A stretch of DNA of 8,763 nt from DATIXD01 sp035518875 (GTDB lineage: Bacteria > Pseudomonadota > Gammaproteobacteria > Methylococcales > Methylococcaceae), in assembly GCA_035518875.1 (NCBI GenBank), contig DATIXD010000064.1:1-8763 (forward strand), written 5' to 3'. Below, piece after piece: positions 1 to 6,820 of the stretch (position 1 is the first letter of the stretch; every line of letters starts with the position of its first letter). A program made the translations under genes and the position numbers. The notes under the pieces were generated by a model that did no database searches, was not told the origin of the DNA, and saw nothing but the letters and a program-made list of their open reading frames with translations.

Positions 1-617
1 TTTCGGATTATCTGCCGATACGCCACGATCGCGCCTGGTTGGCTTGGCTGATTCTCGCCGGTGTAGTCGTCAGCGCCACCTTCGAATGGTTGAGCATGCT
101 GAAAGCGGCCCTGCTGGGAGCCACGGCGATGCTGCTGACCGGCTGCTGTTCAGTGGCGGAATCGCGCAAGAGCCTCGACGGGCAAGTGCTCCTCGCCATT
201 GCCGCTTCTTTCGGCTTGGGCAAGGCACTCGAGGTCAGCGGCGCCGCTTCCGGCATCGCTCACGGTTTTCTCGGCCTGGTGGGGGACAACCCTTGGCTGG
301 TATTGGTCTATTTCTATTTTTTAACGGTGGTGCTGACTGAGCTGCTCAGCAACAACTCGGTGGCCGTACTCATGTTTCCCTTGGCGCTCGCCATCGCCGA
401 AAAACTGGGGGTGAGCTACTGGCCGTTCGTGATCGCGGTGATGATCGCCGCCTCGATGGGTTTTTCGACGCCCATCGGCTACCAAACCAACCTGATGGTC
501 TACGGGCCCGGTGGGTATCATTTCAGCGACTTCGTCCGTTTCGGCGTGCCCCTGAACATCCTAATGGGCGCCGTGGCGATTGCGGTCATTCCTACGGTTT
601 GGCCTTTCTATCCCTGA
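1..617 (+). CDS. SLC13/DASS family permease, C-terminal part (5' end outside window)
   Basis: This is an inner-membrane secondary transporter of the divalent anion:Na+ symporter type. About 204 residues are visible, in the frame starting at base 3, and the frame is open to the window edge, so the start lies upstream. The visible part is almost all hydrophobic segments, about six membrane passes. It carries two family signatures: a SNNSVAVLMFPLA loop about two thirds along, and STPIGYQTNLMVYGPGGY near the end, the second conserved substrate/Na+ loop of SLC13 permeases. In many bacterial relatives this half follows a pair of soluble TrkA-C (RCK) domains, which would lie outside the window if present. 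The substrate (sulfate, dicarboxylate or other) cannot be read from this part. The stop is 21 nt before apbE, so the two are probably co-transcribed. Confidence 0.9.
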   Translation, partial: SDYLPIRHDRAWLAWLILAGVVVSATFEWLSMLKAALLGATAMLLTGCCSVAESRKSLDGQVLLAIAASFGLGKALEVSGAASGIAHGFLGLVGDNPWLVLVYFYFLTVVLTELLSNNSVAVLMFPLALAIAEKLGVSYWPFVIAVMIAASMGFSTPIGYQTNLMVYGPGGYHFSDFVRFGVPLNILMGAVAIAVIPTVWPFYP

Positions 618-638
618 CCACGGTCTCGAACCTCCTCA

Positions 639-1655
639 ATGAACAAGCATCCCGTCTTCGCGTGCTTCCTCGCTGCACTTCTGACTGGCTGTCAACCAGG
701 GGGCGGGGAAACCGAGCTCTCGGGCTCGATCCAGGGCACGACTTATCACATCAAGATGGTGTCGGACGACCTCAAGGTCAACGCCGACCAACTCCGCAAT
801 GACGTCGAGGACACATTCCAAGACATCGACCTCAAACTGTCCAATTACCGCGACGATTCGGAAATCTCCAAGCTCAATCGGCAGGAGACCGCCGACTGGC
901 TGCCGGTTTCCCGAGAAATCGTCGAACTGGTCGGCATCGCCAAACAGGTGCATGCCAAATCCGGCGGCTGTTACGACCTGACGGTCAAACCCCTGTTCGA
1001 CCTTTGGGGCTTCTCGCGGCACGAAAACCGGGTGCCGGACCAAGCGGAAATCGACCGGATATTGCCCCATGTGGGCCTGGATAAGGTTGAAATCGACGCC
1101 GAAAACCTTCGCCTGCGCAAGCTGGATCCAGAGCTTGCCATCGACCTGTCCTCCATCGCCCAGGGTTATACGGTCGGCGCTATCGCCAATTTGCTGGAGA
1201 GCCGAGGCATTCGGAGTTATCTGGCGGAAATCGGTGGTGAAATGAAGGTCAAGGGCCGCAAGGCCAACGGCGATCTGTGGAAAATCGCCATCGAAAAACC
1301 GACGCCGTTCACACGGGAGGTGCAGACAATCATCGCCATTCACCAAGAAAACGGCGTCGCCGTCATGACCTCTGGCACCTACCGCAATTTCTTCGAGCAG
1401 CAGGGCCAGGTTTATTCCCACATCATTGATCCCAAGACCGGCAAGCCGGTAACGCACCACTTGCTTTCGGTCACCGTGCTACACGACGATCCCGTCTGGG
1501 CGGACGCCTGGTCGACCGCGCTCCTGTGCCTGGGCGAGGAGGAAGGCTTCAAGGCAGCCGAGGCGGAAAAGCTCCGGGCCTTGTTGATTTATGGCGAGAA
1601 TCGGGAACTTCGGGAGCGCCTCAGCAGCGAGATGGCCAAGGACCCGACTCGCTGA
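639..1655 (+). CDS. apbE: FAD:protein FMN transferase, ApbE family lipoprotein
   Basis: The enzyme covalently attaches FMN from FAD to Thr/Ser of target flavoproteins such as NqrB/NqrC, RnfG/RnfD or other FMN-binding-domain proteins, using Mg2+ in the periplasm. The 338-residue length is normal for the family. The N-terminus is a lipoprotein signal with lipobox LLTGC and Cys18 as the likely lipidated residue, which fixes the ATG at 639 even though no clear Shine-Dalgarno precedes it. Visible motifs: GTTYHIKM (33-40), YRDDSEISKLN (70-80), DLWGF (121-125), DLSSIAQGY (169-177), EIGGE (197-201), TSGTYRNF (244-251), HIIDPKTG (261-268) and the metal-site region ADAWSTAL (288-295). All key positions look intact. 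It follows the SLC13 permease by 21 nt rather than an nqr or rnf operon, so its flavoprotein partner is not in view. Confidence 0.95.
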   Translation: MNKHPVFACFLAALLTGCQPGGGETELSGSIQGTTYHIKMVSDDLKVNADQLRNDVEDTFQDIDLKLSNYRDDSEISKLNRQETADWLPVSREIVELVGIAKQVHAKSGGCYDLTVKPLFDLWGFSRHENRVPDQAEIDRILPHVGLDKVEIDAENLRLRKLDPELAIDLSSIAQGYTVGAIANLLESRGIRSYLAEIGGEMKVKGRKANGDLWKIAIEKPTPFTREVQTIIAIHQENGVAVMTSGTYRNFFEQQGQVYSHIIDPKTGKPVTHHLLSVTVLHDDPVWADAWSTALLCLGEEEGFKAAEAEKLRALLIYGENRELRERLSSEMAKDPTR

Positions 1656-1657
1656 AT

Positions 1658-2356
1658 CTAAGGCGCCTTTCTGAAGAAGACGGGCAGCAGCGCGAACAAG
1701 CCGAGCAGCGAAAAGCTCAGCACGACCTTGAAGGAAAGCAGATCCTGGGTGGAATTTACCTCGCCCAGCGACTGGCCGAGATTGACATAGACGAAGCTGC
1801 CCGGAATGACGCCGATGATCGTCGCTAAAAAATAAGTCCGGGTGTCGATGCGGGTGATAGCCGGTACCAGGTTGACCAGCCAGAATGGAAACAGCGGCAC
1901 CAGCCGCAGGAACAGCAGGTAATTGAACGCGTCCTGCCGAAAGCCCTCCAGAATCCGGGTCGTCGCGGGATAGCGCGCAAGCCGTTGTTGAACCGGCTCA
2001 CCGAGAACGAAGCGCACGGCCAGAAACACCAGCGTCGCGCCTGCCGCGGACGAAACCACGGTGAGCAAAGTGCCCACCCAACGCCCGAACAACAACCCCA
2101 TCGCCAGCGACAACACCGCCCCGCCAGGAATGCTGAAGGCCGTCGAGGCGGTGTAAACCAGCGCACAGATCAGCAGCATTCGTCCATAATGCGTCTGGGT
2201 ATAAGCAGCCAAACCATCGCGGTTGTGCTTGATGACTTCCAGGCTCAGCAGCCGATCGCCCCCGAACAGGAAGAAGCCCGCCAGCACAGCGACGAACAGC
2301 AGGGCCAAAGCAATCTTCAACCGCAAGCGGTCTCGGTCGGTGAGTTGGACTGGCAT
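1658..2356 (-). CDS. TVP38/TMEM64 family (VTT domain) inner-membrane protein
   Basis: This is a DedA-superfamily integral membrane protein of 232 residues, a usual length for bacterial TVP38/TMEM64 members. The family is linked to membrane lipid handling and envelope homeostasis; the substrate here is unknown. A cytoplasmic basic N-terminus is followed by a first membrane helix. The VTT core then contains SIPGGAVLSLAMGLLFG (about 75-91), RLVPLFPFWLVNLVPA (about 151-166) and IGVIPGSFVYVNLGQSL (about 181-197), the paired re-entrant loop motifs typical of the family. The frame is open further upstream to 2425, but ATG 2356 is chosen because AGGAG lies 7 nt before it and the extra upstream residues are not family-like. 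The stop is 2 nt from the stop of convergent apbE, leaving no room for a separate terminator. Confidence 0.9.
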   Translation of the reverse strand: MPVQLTDRDRLRLKIALALLFVAVLAGFFLFGGDRLLSLEVIKHNRDGLAAYTQTHYGRMLLICALVYTASTAFSIPGGAVLSLAMGLLFGRWVGTLLTVVSSAAGATLVFLAVRFVLGEPVQQRLARYPATTRILEGFRQDAFNYLLFLRLVPLFPFWLVNLVPAITRIDTRTYFLATIIGVIPGSFVYVNLGQSLGEVNSTQDLLSFKVVLSFSLLGLFALLPVFFRKAP

Positions 2357-2363
2357 GGCTGAG

Positions 2364-2370
2364 CTCCTGG
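2364..2370 (-). promoter_or_regulatory. Ribosome binding site of the TVP38 family gene
   Basis: On the minus strand CCAGGAG stands 7 nt upstream of ATG 2356. It decides that start over the longer reading frame that begins near 2425. Confidence 0.75.
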
Positions 2371-2391
2371 ATTCGGTCGCGCCCCAAGCGC

Positions 2392-2397
2392 AGTATA
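2392..2397 (-). promoter_or_regulatory. Possible -10 element (TATACT) of the TVP38 family gene
   Basis: TATACT on the minus strand is a 5/6 match to the sigma70 -10 hexamer and would give a leader of about 30 nt. No good -35 sits at 16-18 nt; a perfect TTGACA at 2442-2447 is 44 nt away, too far to pair. Weak call. Confidence 0.25.
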
Positions 2398-2811
2398 GCG
2401 CCGGATGGCGCTGCCGCGAGGGCAAACATCCCCTCGCCGGTTGTCAAGTGTTCATCAGTACGGAAACAGGCAGCCCGGTCATGGCGGAAGCGCTTTTTCG
2501 GATGATAGGTTATTCATCCACAATTTGGGTGGATAAAACTGTGGATAACCTTGGGGATTCTCTCCGAGATCGTCTTCCCGCCGAGGCCTTTTCAAAACTG
2601 GCCAAAATCTATCCAGATCCATCCAGCTTCAAAATAAAATCCATACGTGATTGTTTTTACGTAACTTTTTTAAGACGCCTTTAGCCAAGCCGCCCATCTC
2701 CAGGCATTCCGCCGTTTCCCGAAGGCGTCAATTTTTTGACGGTGGATAACTCCTGATTCTGTAGCCATCTCGCTGCATCAAAATCGTGACAATAGCGTTC
2801 ATTGCGAGGAC

Positions 2812-4689
2812 TCAAATCTCGACCCAAACCCCCAACTCCATCACGCGCTGGGTCGGAATCTTGAAGAAGGCGGTCGGGCTCGCGGCATTGCGGAACAGTG
2901 AAATGAACAGCCTGGCCAACCACGGATTCATCTCCGCTCGCTCGCTCAACATCAGCGACTCTCGCCCGATGAAGTACACCGTTTCGGATGGTTTGATGTC
3001 CAGACCGGCCTGTTTGGCCAGTTGCAAAACCGCAGGAATATCGGCGCTCTCCATGAAACCGTAATTCACGGTGATCCGGTAGAAGCCCTGCCCCAGGTTT
3101 TCGACTTCGAGACGCGAATATTCCGCCAGGTAAGGGACATCTTCAACATTGACGGTCAGCAGAATGACTTGTTCGTGGAGCACCTTGTTGTTTTCGAAGT
3201 TCTGCAGCAGGGGGAACGGCAGACTGAGGTGACGGGAAGTCATGAATACGGCGGTGCCGGGGACCCGCACCGGCAGGGTTTTCTCGATGTCCGCGAGAAA
3301 TGTGCGTAACGAGATCGCCTCGCGCTGGAGATGCTGCATCAGGGTTTCCCGGCCTCGTTTCCAGGCCGACATCAGGACGAAAATGCACACGCCAAAAGCC
3401 AACGGAAACCAACCGCCGTGCGGGATTTTTGGAATATTGGCGCTGAAAAAGGACAGATCCACAACCGCGAAAGTACCCATCAGTGCACCGGCATAAGCTG
3501 GGCGCCACTTCCAGCTATCCAAGGCCACCATCCAAACAAGCAGGGTCGTAATTATCATGGTGCCGGTGACCGCGATGCCATAGGCCGAAGCGAGGTTGGA
3601 CGAAGACTGGAAACCGAGGACCAAACCGGTCACGCCGATCATCAGAATCCAGTTTACCGCAGGAACATAGATCTGGCCGATTTCGGCCGTCGAGGTATGA
3701 ACCAGCCGTTGCCGTGGGAGATAATCTAGCTGTATCGCCTGGCGCGTTATGGAAAACGCGCCAGAGATGACCGCTTGCGAGGCGATCACCGTCGCCAGCG
3801 TCGCCAGCACAATCAGCGGATACAGCGCCCAGGACGGCGCCAGCAGATAAAACGGGTTTTGGATGGCCTCCGGGGCGCGCAGGATCAGGGCGCCCTGCCC
3901 GAAATAATTTAGTACTAGAGCCGGCAAGATCAGAGTGAACCAGGTAGCCTGGATCGGGCGTTTACCGAAATGCCCCATGTCGGCGTAGAGGGCTTCGGCG
4001 CCGGTTAATGCGAGAACCACCGCGCCCAACGCAAGAAACCCGTGCCAGCGGTGTTCCATGAAGAAATGGACGCCATAACGGGGATCGAGGGCAGCCAGCA
4101 CGCTCGTATCCTGGCGCAGGCTATCGAAACCCAGCCATGCCAGTACGACAAACCAAACCACCATGACCGGGCCGAACGACGCGCCCACTTTCGCTGTACC
4201 CTTGCTCTGGATGAAAAACAGCCCCAGCAGAACGAGAACCGCGATGGGAATGACAAATCGTTCCAGGCTCGGCGCAGCGACCTGGAGTCCCTCCACGGCG
4301 CTCAGCACGGAAATCGCGGGGGTGATGATGCCGTCGCCATAAAACAGCGCGGTGCCGAACAGGCCTATGAGGATGATCCAGTACCTTTCTCTGCGCTGGT
4401 GACGGCGACGCAACGCCAAAGCCACCAAGGCCATGATGCCGCCCTCGCCGCGGTTGTCGGCACGCATAACGAAGGTGATGTACTTGAGCGAAATCACGAC
4501 CATGAGTGCCCAGAAAACTAGGGACAGGACGCCCAAGATATTCTCCGCGGTGGCTGGAATACCATAAGGGCCGCTAAAAACCTCCTTCATGGTATACAGC
4601 GGGCTGGTTCCGACGTCGCCATAAACCACCCCGATTGCGCCGATGCATAAAGAGATTACGCCAGATTTTTTGCCTTCAACCTTTTCCAT
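2812..4689 (-). CDS. kup: Low-affinity K+ transporter, KUP/HAK/KT family
   Basis: This is an H+-coupled potassium uptake protein of the inner membrane, 625 residues against 622 in E. coli Kup, so full length. About twelve hydrophobic segments occupy the first ~450 residues and a soluble C-terminal domain follows. Family motifs in order: GVVYGDVGTSPLYT (20-33, with Asp25), RADNRGEGGIMAL (76-88), FYGDGIITPAISVLSAVEGL (116-135), TGAEALYADMGHFG (229-242, with Glu232), then SQAVISGAFS, SAYGIAVTGTM and HGGWFPL. The acidic residues expected in the ion path are present. ATG 4689 is preceded by a purine-rich AAGAG about 5 nt upstream and a further AAGGA, and the MEKVEGKKSG N-terminus matches the family's short cytoplasmic leader. 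It is a single gene, with 455 bp to the next gene downstream and no recognised gene immediately upstream. Confidence 0.97.
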   Translation of the reverse strand: MEKVEGKKSGVISLCIGAIGVVYGDVGTSPLYTMKEVFSGPYGIPATAENILGVLSLVFWALMVVISLKYITFVMRADNRGEGGIMALVALALRRRHQRRERYWIILIGLFGTALFYGDGIITPAISVLSAVEGLQVAAPSLERFVIPIAVLVLLGLFFIQSKGTAKVGASFGPVMVVWFVVLAWLGFDSLRQDTSVLAALDPRYGVHFFMEHRWHGFLALGAVVLALTGAEALYADMGHFGKRPIQATWFTLILPALVLNYFGQGALILRAPEAIQNPFYLLAPSWALYPLIVLATLATVIASQAVISGAFSITRQAIQLDYLPRQRLVHTSTAEIGQIYVPAVNWILMIGVTGLVLGFQSSSNLASAYGIAVTGTMIITTLLVWMVALDSWKWRPAYAGALMGTFAVVDLSFFSANIPKIPHGGWFPLAFGVCIFVLMSAWKRGRETLMQHLQREAISLRTFLADIEKTLPVRVPGTAVFMTSRHLSLPFPLLQNFENNKVLHEQVILLTVNVEDVPYLAEYSRLEVENLGQGFYRITVNYGFMESADIPAVLQLAKQAGLDIKPSETVYFIGRESLMLSERAEMNPWLARLFISLFRNAASPTAFFKIPTQRVMELGVWVEI

Positions 4690-5056
4690 TTTTTCTCTTT
4701 TTTCCTTCGACTAGATCGGGATTCGGCGTGACTTAACCGCTTCGTTATTTTTGGGAAGGGACGGCGCTCGAGTTAGATGCTTTACCCTGATCAGGCGTTG
4801 GCTGAAGACGGGGGTCAAAAGCGAGCGTTGGATCAACATTCGATTAACGCGGTTGCAGCTAGCCATCACCGCGTAAACGGCGCGAGGAATTGAAACAGTC
4901 TGGTTCAATGTGGCGTACGCGCTGGTCGGGGAGGACGGCATTTTATTCGTTGCTGGTTGCAAATGCGAGTCATACCGCTGAGGCATGGAATGCGCGGGCG
5001 AGGCGAGTCGTTTCCAATCCAGACATGAGCCTGAAGGAGGCTGGTGAGGGTAAGAG
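4690..5056. other. Stretch without a convincing gene upstream of kup
   Basis: About 370 bp between the kup start and the nhaD remnant. I recognise no gene, RNA or repeat here. A long minus-strand open frame crosses it (4711-5163), but its Pro/Ser/Asn-rich translation has no start signal and resembles no family I know. A plus-strand frame is open from about 4863 to a TAG at 5058-5060, also unrecognised. The kup promoter must lie here; no hexamer pair is convincing. A short inverted repeat, AGCCT-GAAGG-AGGCT, lies at about 5029-5043. Confidence 0.4.
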
Positions 5057-5176
5057 TTAGGCGGCGGTTTGTTGGGATTTGTTGATGAGTTGAAAGAGTT
5101 CAAACCGGGCCTGATTGAGGCGTCGGGCGGCTTCATTGTCGCTGCATTCGCTGGCGATTGCATCCAGTTGTTGGAA
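5057..5176 (-). other. Possible C-terminal gene remnant of unknown family, antisense to the nhaD remnant
   Basis: Read on the minus strand from about 5176 to a TAA at 5057-5059, the frame gives a well-composed helical C-terminus that includes QQLDAIASECSDNEAARRLN and then ARFELFQLINKSQQTAA. Its composition is more protein-like than the overlapping plus-strand translation, which before base ~5172 does not resemble NhaD. I see no start codon or ribosome binding site; upstream the frame continues antisense to nhaD. The simplest reading is that the tail of another gene was joined to a 5'-truncated nhaD. I do not recognise the family, and chance openness remains possible. Confidence 0.3.
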
Positions 5177-6390
5177 GGTTATGCCGAACTTTTTCTGTTC
5201 ATCCTGGTGTCGATGACTTATCTCAACGCGATGGAGCAGCGTGGGGTATTCGACAGTCTGCGGGTGTGGCTGCTCAGCAAAGGCTTCGGCGACCGGAAAC
5301 TGTTCTGGATCACCGGAATCCGGTCATTCTTCATGGGTGTGGAATAACCTCACCACAGCGCTTCTGATGGGCGCCGTGGTAATGGCCATGGCCAAGAACA
5401 ACCGGCGGGTCCTTCAGCCCCTTCGGCGATATCACCACCTTGTTGGCGTGGATGAAAGGCGTCGTCCCGTTCGCGCACTTCTTCTCCCTGCTCTTGCCCT
5501 CCATCGTCAACTTTGCCTTGCCCGCCGCCATCATGCATTTCTGGGTGCCGAAGGAGTATCCGCAGTCCGCGGGCAAGCTCAGACCTTTGAGGCATGGAGC
5601 CAAAGGCATCATCCTACATTTCCTCCTAACCACTGTCACCGCGGCGTGTTTCGAGAATTTCCTGCGCCTCCCCCCAGCCGCCGGCATGATGGCCGGCCTC
5701 ACCTATCTGAGTTTTTCTTCTTACCTCTACAAGGTGCGCGTCGAACGGGGTCACAGCAAAGCCGCGGCTAAGGGGGTCTTGACAGAGGAGAAGCTGGAAA
5801 TGCCCTACGATCTGGCCGAGACCAAACAGCCTTTCGACGTCTTCCACAATGTCTCGCGCCTGGAATGGGACACTTTGCTGTTTTTCTACGGCGTCATGGT
5901 AGGCGTCGGCGGCTTGAGTTTCATGGGCTATCTGACGCTGGCCTCAAATTTTCTCTACACCGATTTCGATCCTACCATCGCCAATGTCTTGGCGGGTATC
6001 GTATCGGCCTTCATCGACAACGGCACCTTCATGTACGCGGTGCTGACCATGGCGCCGAAAATATCGGAGGGGCAGTGGCTGCTGGTGACGCTGACCGCCG
6101 GGGTCGGCGGAAGCCTTCTGGCGATCGGTTCGGCCGCGAGCGTCGGACTGTTGGGTCAGACCAAGGGGGTTTATTCCTTCGTCTCGCATTTGAAATGGGT
6201 GCCGGTCATTCTGCTCGGCTATTTCGGCAGTATCGGCATGCACTCTTTGATCAATGGTCGATATTTCTGGCCTCAGTCGCTTTCAGCGCTCGCAATTCCG
6301 CTCGTCGGCATGCTTCCGGGCGGGGTAGGATCAGCCGCCCGGATATCAACCGCCTCGGCTCAGTGTTTCAGCTGGAACGCCCGGTTATAG
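5069..6390 (+). pseudogene. nhaD: NhaD-type Na+/H+ antiporter pseudogene (5'-truncated, two frameshifts)
   Basis: Intact NhaD exchanges Na+ or Li+ for H+ across the inner membrane. Recognisable NhaD sequence begins at YAELFLF (about 5178), so roughly 100 N-terminal residues (first helices) are missing. It runs on in three frames. Frame one, to about 5335, ends LFWITGIRSFFMG then hits TAA. Frame two, about 5345-5412, gives NNLTTALLMGAVVMAMAKNN. Frame three, from about 5417 to 6390, starts SPFGDITTL and contains FDVFHNVSRLEWDTLLFFYG, SAFIDNGTFMYAVLTM, EGQWLLVTLTAGVGGSLLAI and LINGRYF, where the family normally ends (base 6267). The first lesion scrambles the SPxADNLTTAL motif. The second deletes the ACINIVVAANAGGAF segment expected between NNRR and SPFGD. 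After LINGRYF there are 40 unrelated residues before TAG, overlapping the convergent gene by 31 bp. A functional protein is very unlikely. Confidence 0.88.
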
Positions 6391-6791
6391 TGGGTTTCCT
6401 CGTCGAAGTTCTGCCAGACGAACTGCGGCTCCGCAATGGGCTGGGTGGGCAGGGGGAAAGTAAGCATATCGACTGCGCCCGTCAGAGTACGTCCAATGCC
6501 ATGCAAGATACCCTTGACCACGCCGCCACTTAGACCGAGACCCAGATTCACCTGGTTGGTGGTAGCTAACACGGTTTTGGGGATTTCCAGCCAACCGAGA
6601 GCGAGATTGGAAAGCGCCGAACCGAACTTCATGCCCACCTCCGTGCCATAATCCCCAGACGCTGCCTCGCTCTGGGACTTACCCAGCGGCTTCACGCCCA
6701 TATCCCTGCCGTAATCGTTGTACCCCCAGGCCGAAGATGCAAGGCACATTAGGACGATGGGGAACAGGAAACCTCTGGTTGCTTTCGACAT
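6360..6791 (-). CDS. Exosortase system-associated protein, TIGR04073-like, secreted
   Basis: A small exported protein of 143 residues. An N-terminal signal peptide (basic MSKATR, hydrophobic core to about 20, likely cleavage after AWG at 23) precedes a conserved domain. Motifs of the TIGR04073 family are visible: YGTEVGMKFGSALSNLALGW (48-67), LEIPKTVLATTNQ (68-80), a Gly-rich LSGGVVKGILHGIGRTLTGA (87-106), then the closing FPLPTQPIAEP and VWQNFDEET. Members occur in genomes with exosortase/PEP-CTERM systems and their molecular role is unknown. ATG 6791 has GAGG about 9 nt upstream and a plausible promoter 30-58 nt upstream. Its 3' end overlaps the readthrough end of the nhaD remnant on the other strand. 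No exosortase or PEP-CTERM gene is in view. Confidence 0.85.
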   Translation of the reverse strand: MSKATRGFLFPIVLMCLASSAWGYNDYGRDMGVKPLGKSQSEAASGDYGTEVGMKFGSALSNLALGWLEIPKTVLATTNQVNLGLGLSGGVVKGILHGIGRTLTGAVDMLTFPLPTQPIAEPQFVWQNFDEETHYNRAFQLKH

Positions 6792-6820
6792 GACGCGCCT
6801 CGCTGGATGGATAGAAATTT

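Larger units (their letters stand above)
2357..2811. other. Intergenic region with a DnaA-box cluster and an AT-rich segment (possible origin or DnaA-binding site)
   Basis: This 455-bp stretch between kup and the TVP38 gene has no convincing gene. It holds a perfect DnaA box, TTATCCACA, on the minus strand at 2540-2548. One-mismatch boxes lie at 2514-2522 (TCATCCACA, plus), 2528-2536 and 2741-2749 (both TTATCCACC, minus). Between the third and fourth boxes, about 2586-2672 is markedly richer in A and T than the flanking genes. Two GATC sites (2568, 2616), an 8-bp palindrome TTACGTAA (2657-2664) and two inverted repeats (2674-2681 with 2722-2729; 2726-2731 with 2736-2741) lie in the same stretch. 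Box clusters next to AT-rich DNA are the hallmark of bacterial replication origins, but also of DnaA-controlled promoters and titration sites. No dnaA, dnaN, mnmG or rpmH is visible to support oriC. Confidence 0.4.

Noticed and set aside
636..1460. Long minus-strand frame opposite apbE (274 codons).
   Set aside because: It is the antisense shadow of a clear, motif-complete apbE. Such frames are common in GC-rich genes.
2419..2447. TTGACA (minus, 2442-2447) as the -35 of a promoter for the TVP38 gene.
   Set aside because: At 16-18 nt spacing the downstream hexamers are GC-rich (such as TGCCCT) and not a -10; the TATACT at 2392-2397 is 44 nt away.
2481..2684. Short plus-strand frame from the ATG at 2481 through the DnaA-box region to a stop at 2684.
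   Set aside because: No ribosome binding site or recognisable domain, and it runs through the DnaA boxes and AT-rich DNA. The translation looks like chance openness.
4711..5163. 150-codon minus-strand frame ending 22 bp upstream of kup.
   Set aside because: The translation is rich in Pro, Ser and Asn with no domain or membrane pattern, has no Shine-Dalgarno, and overlaps NhaD-derived and other sequence. Kept only as an open question.
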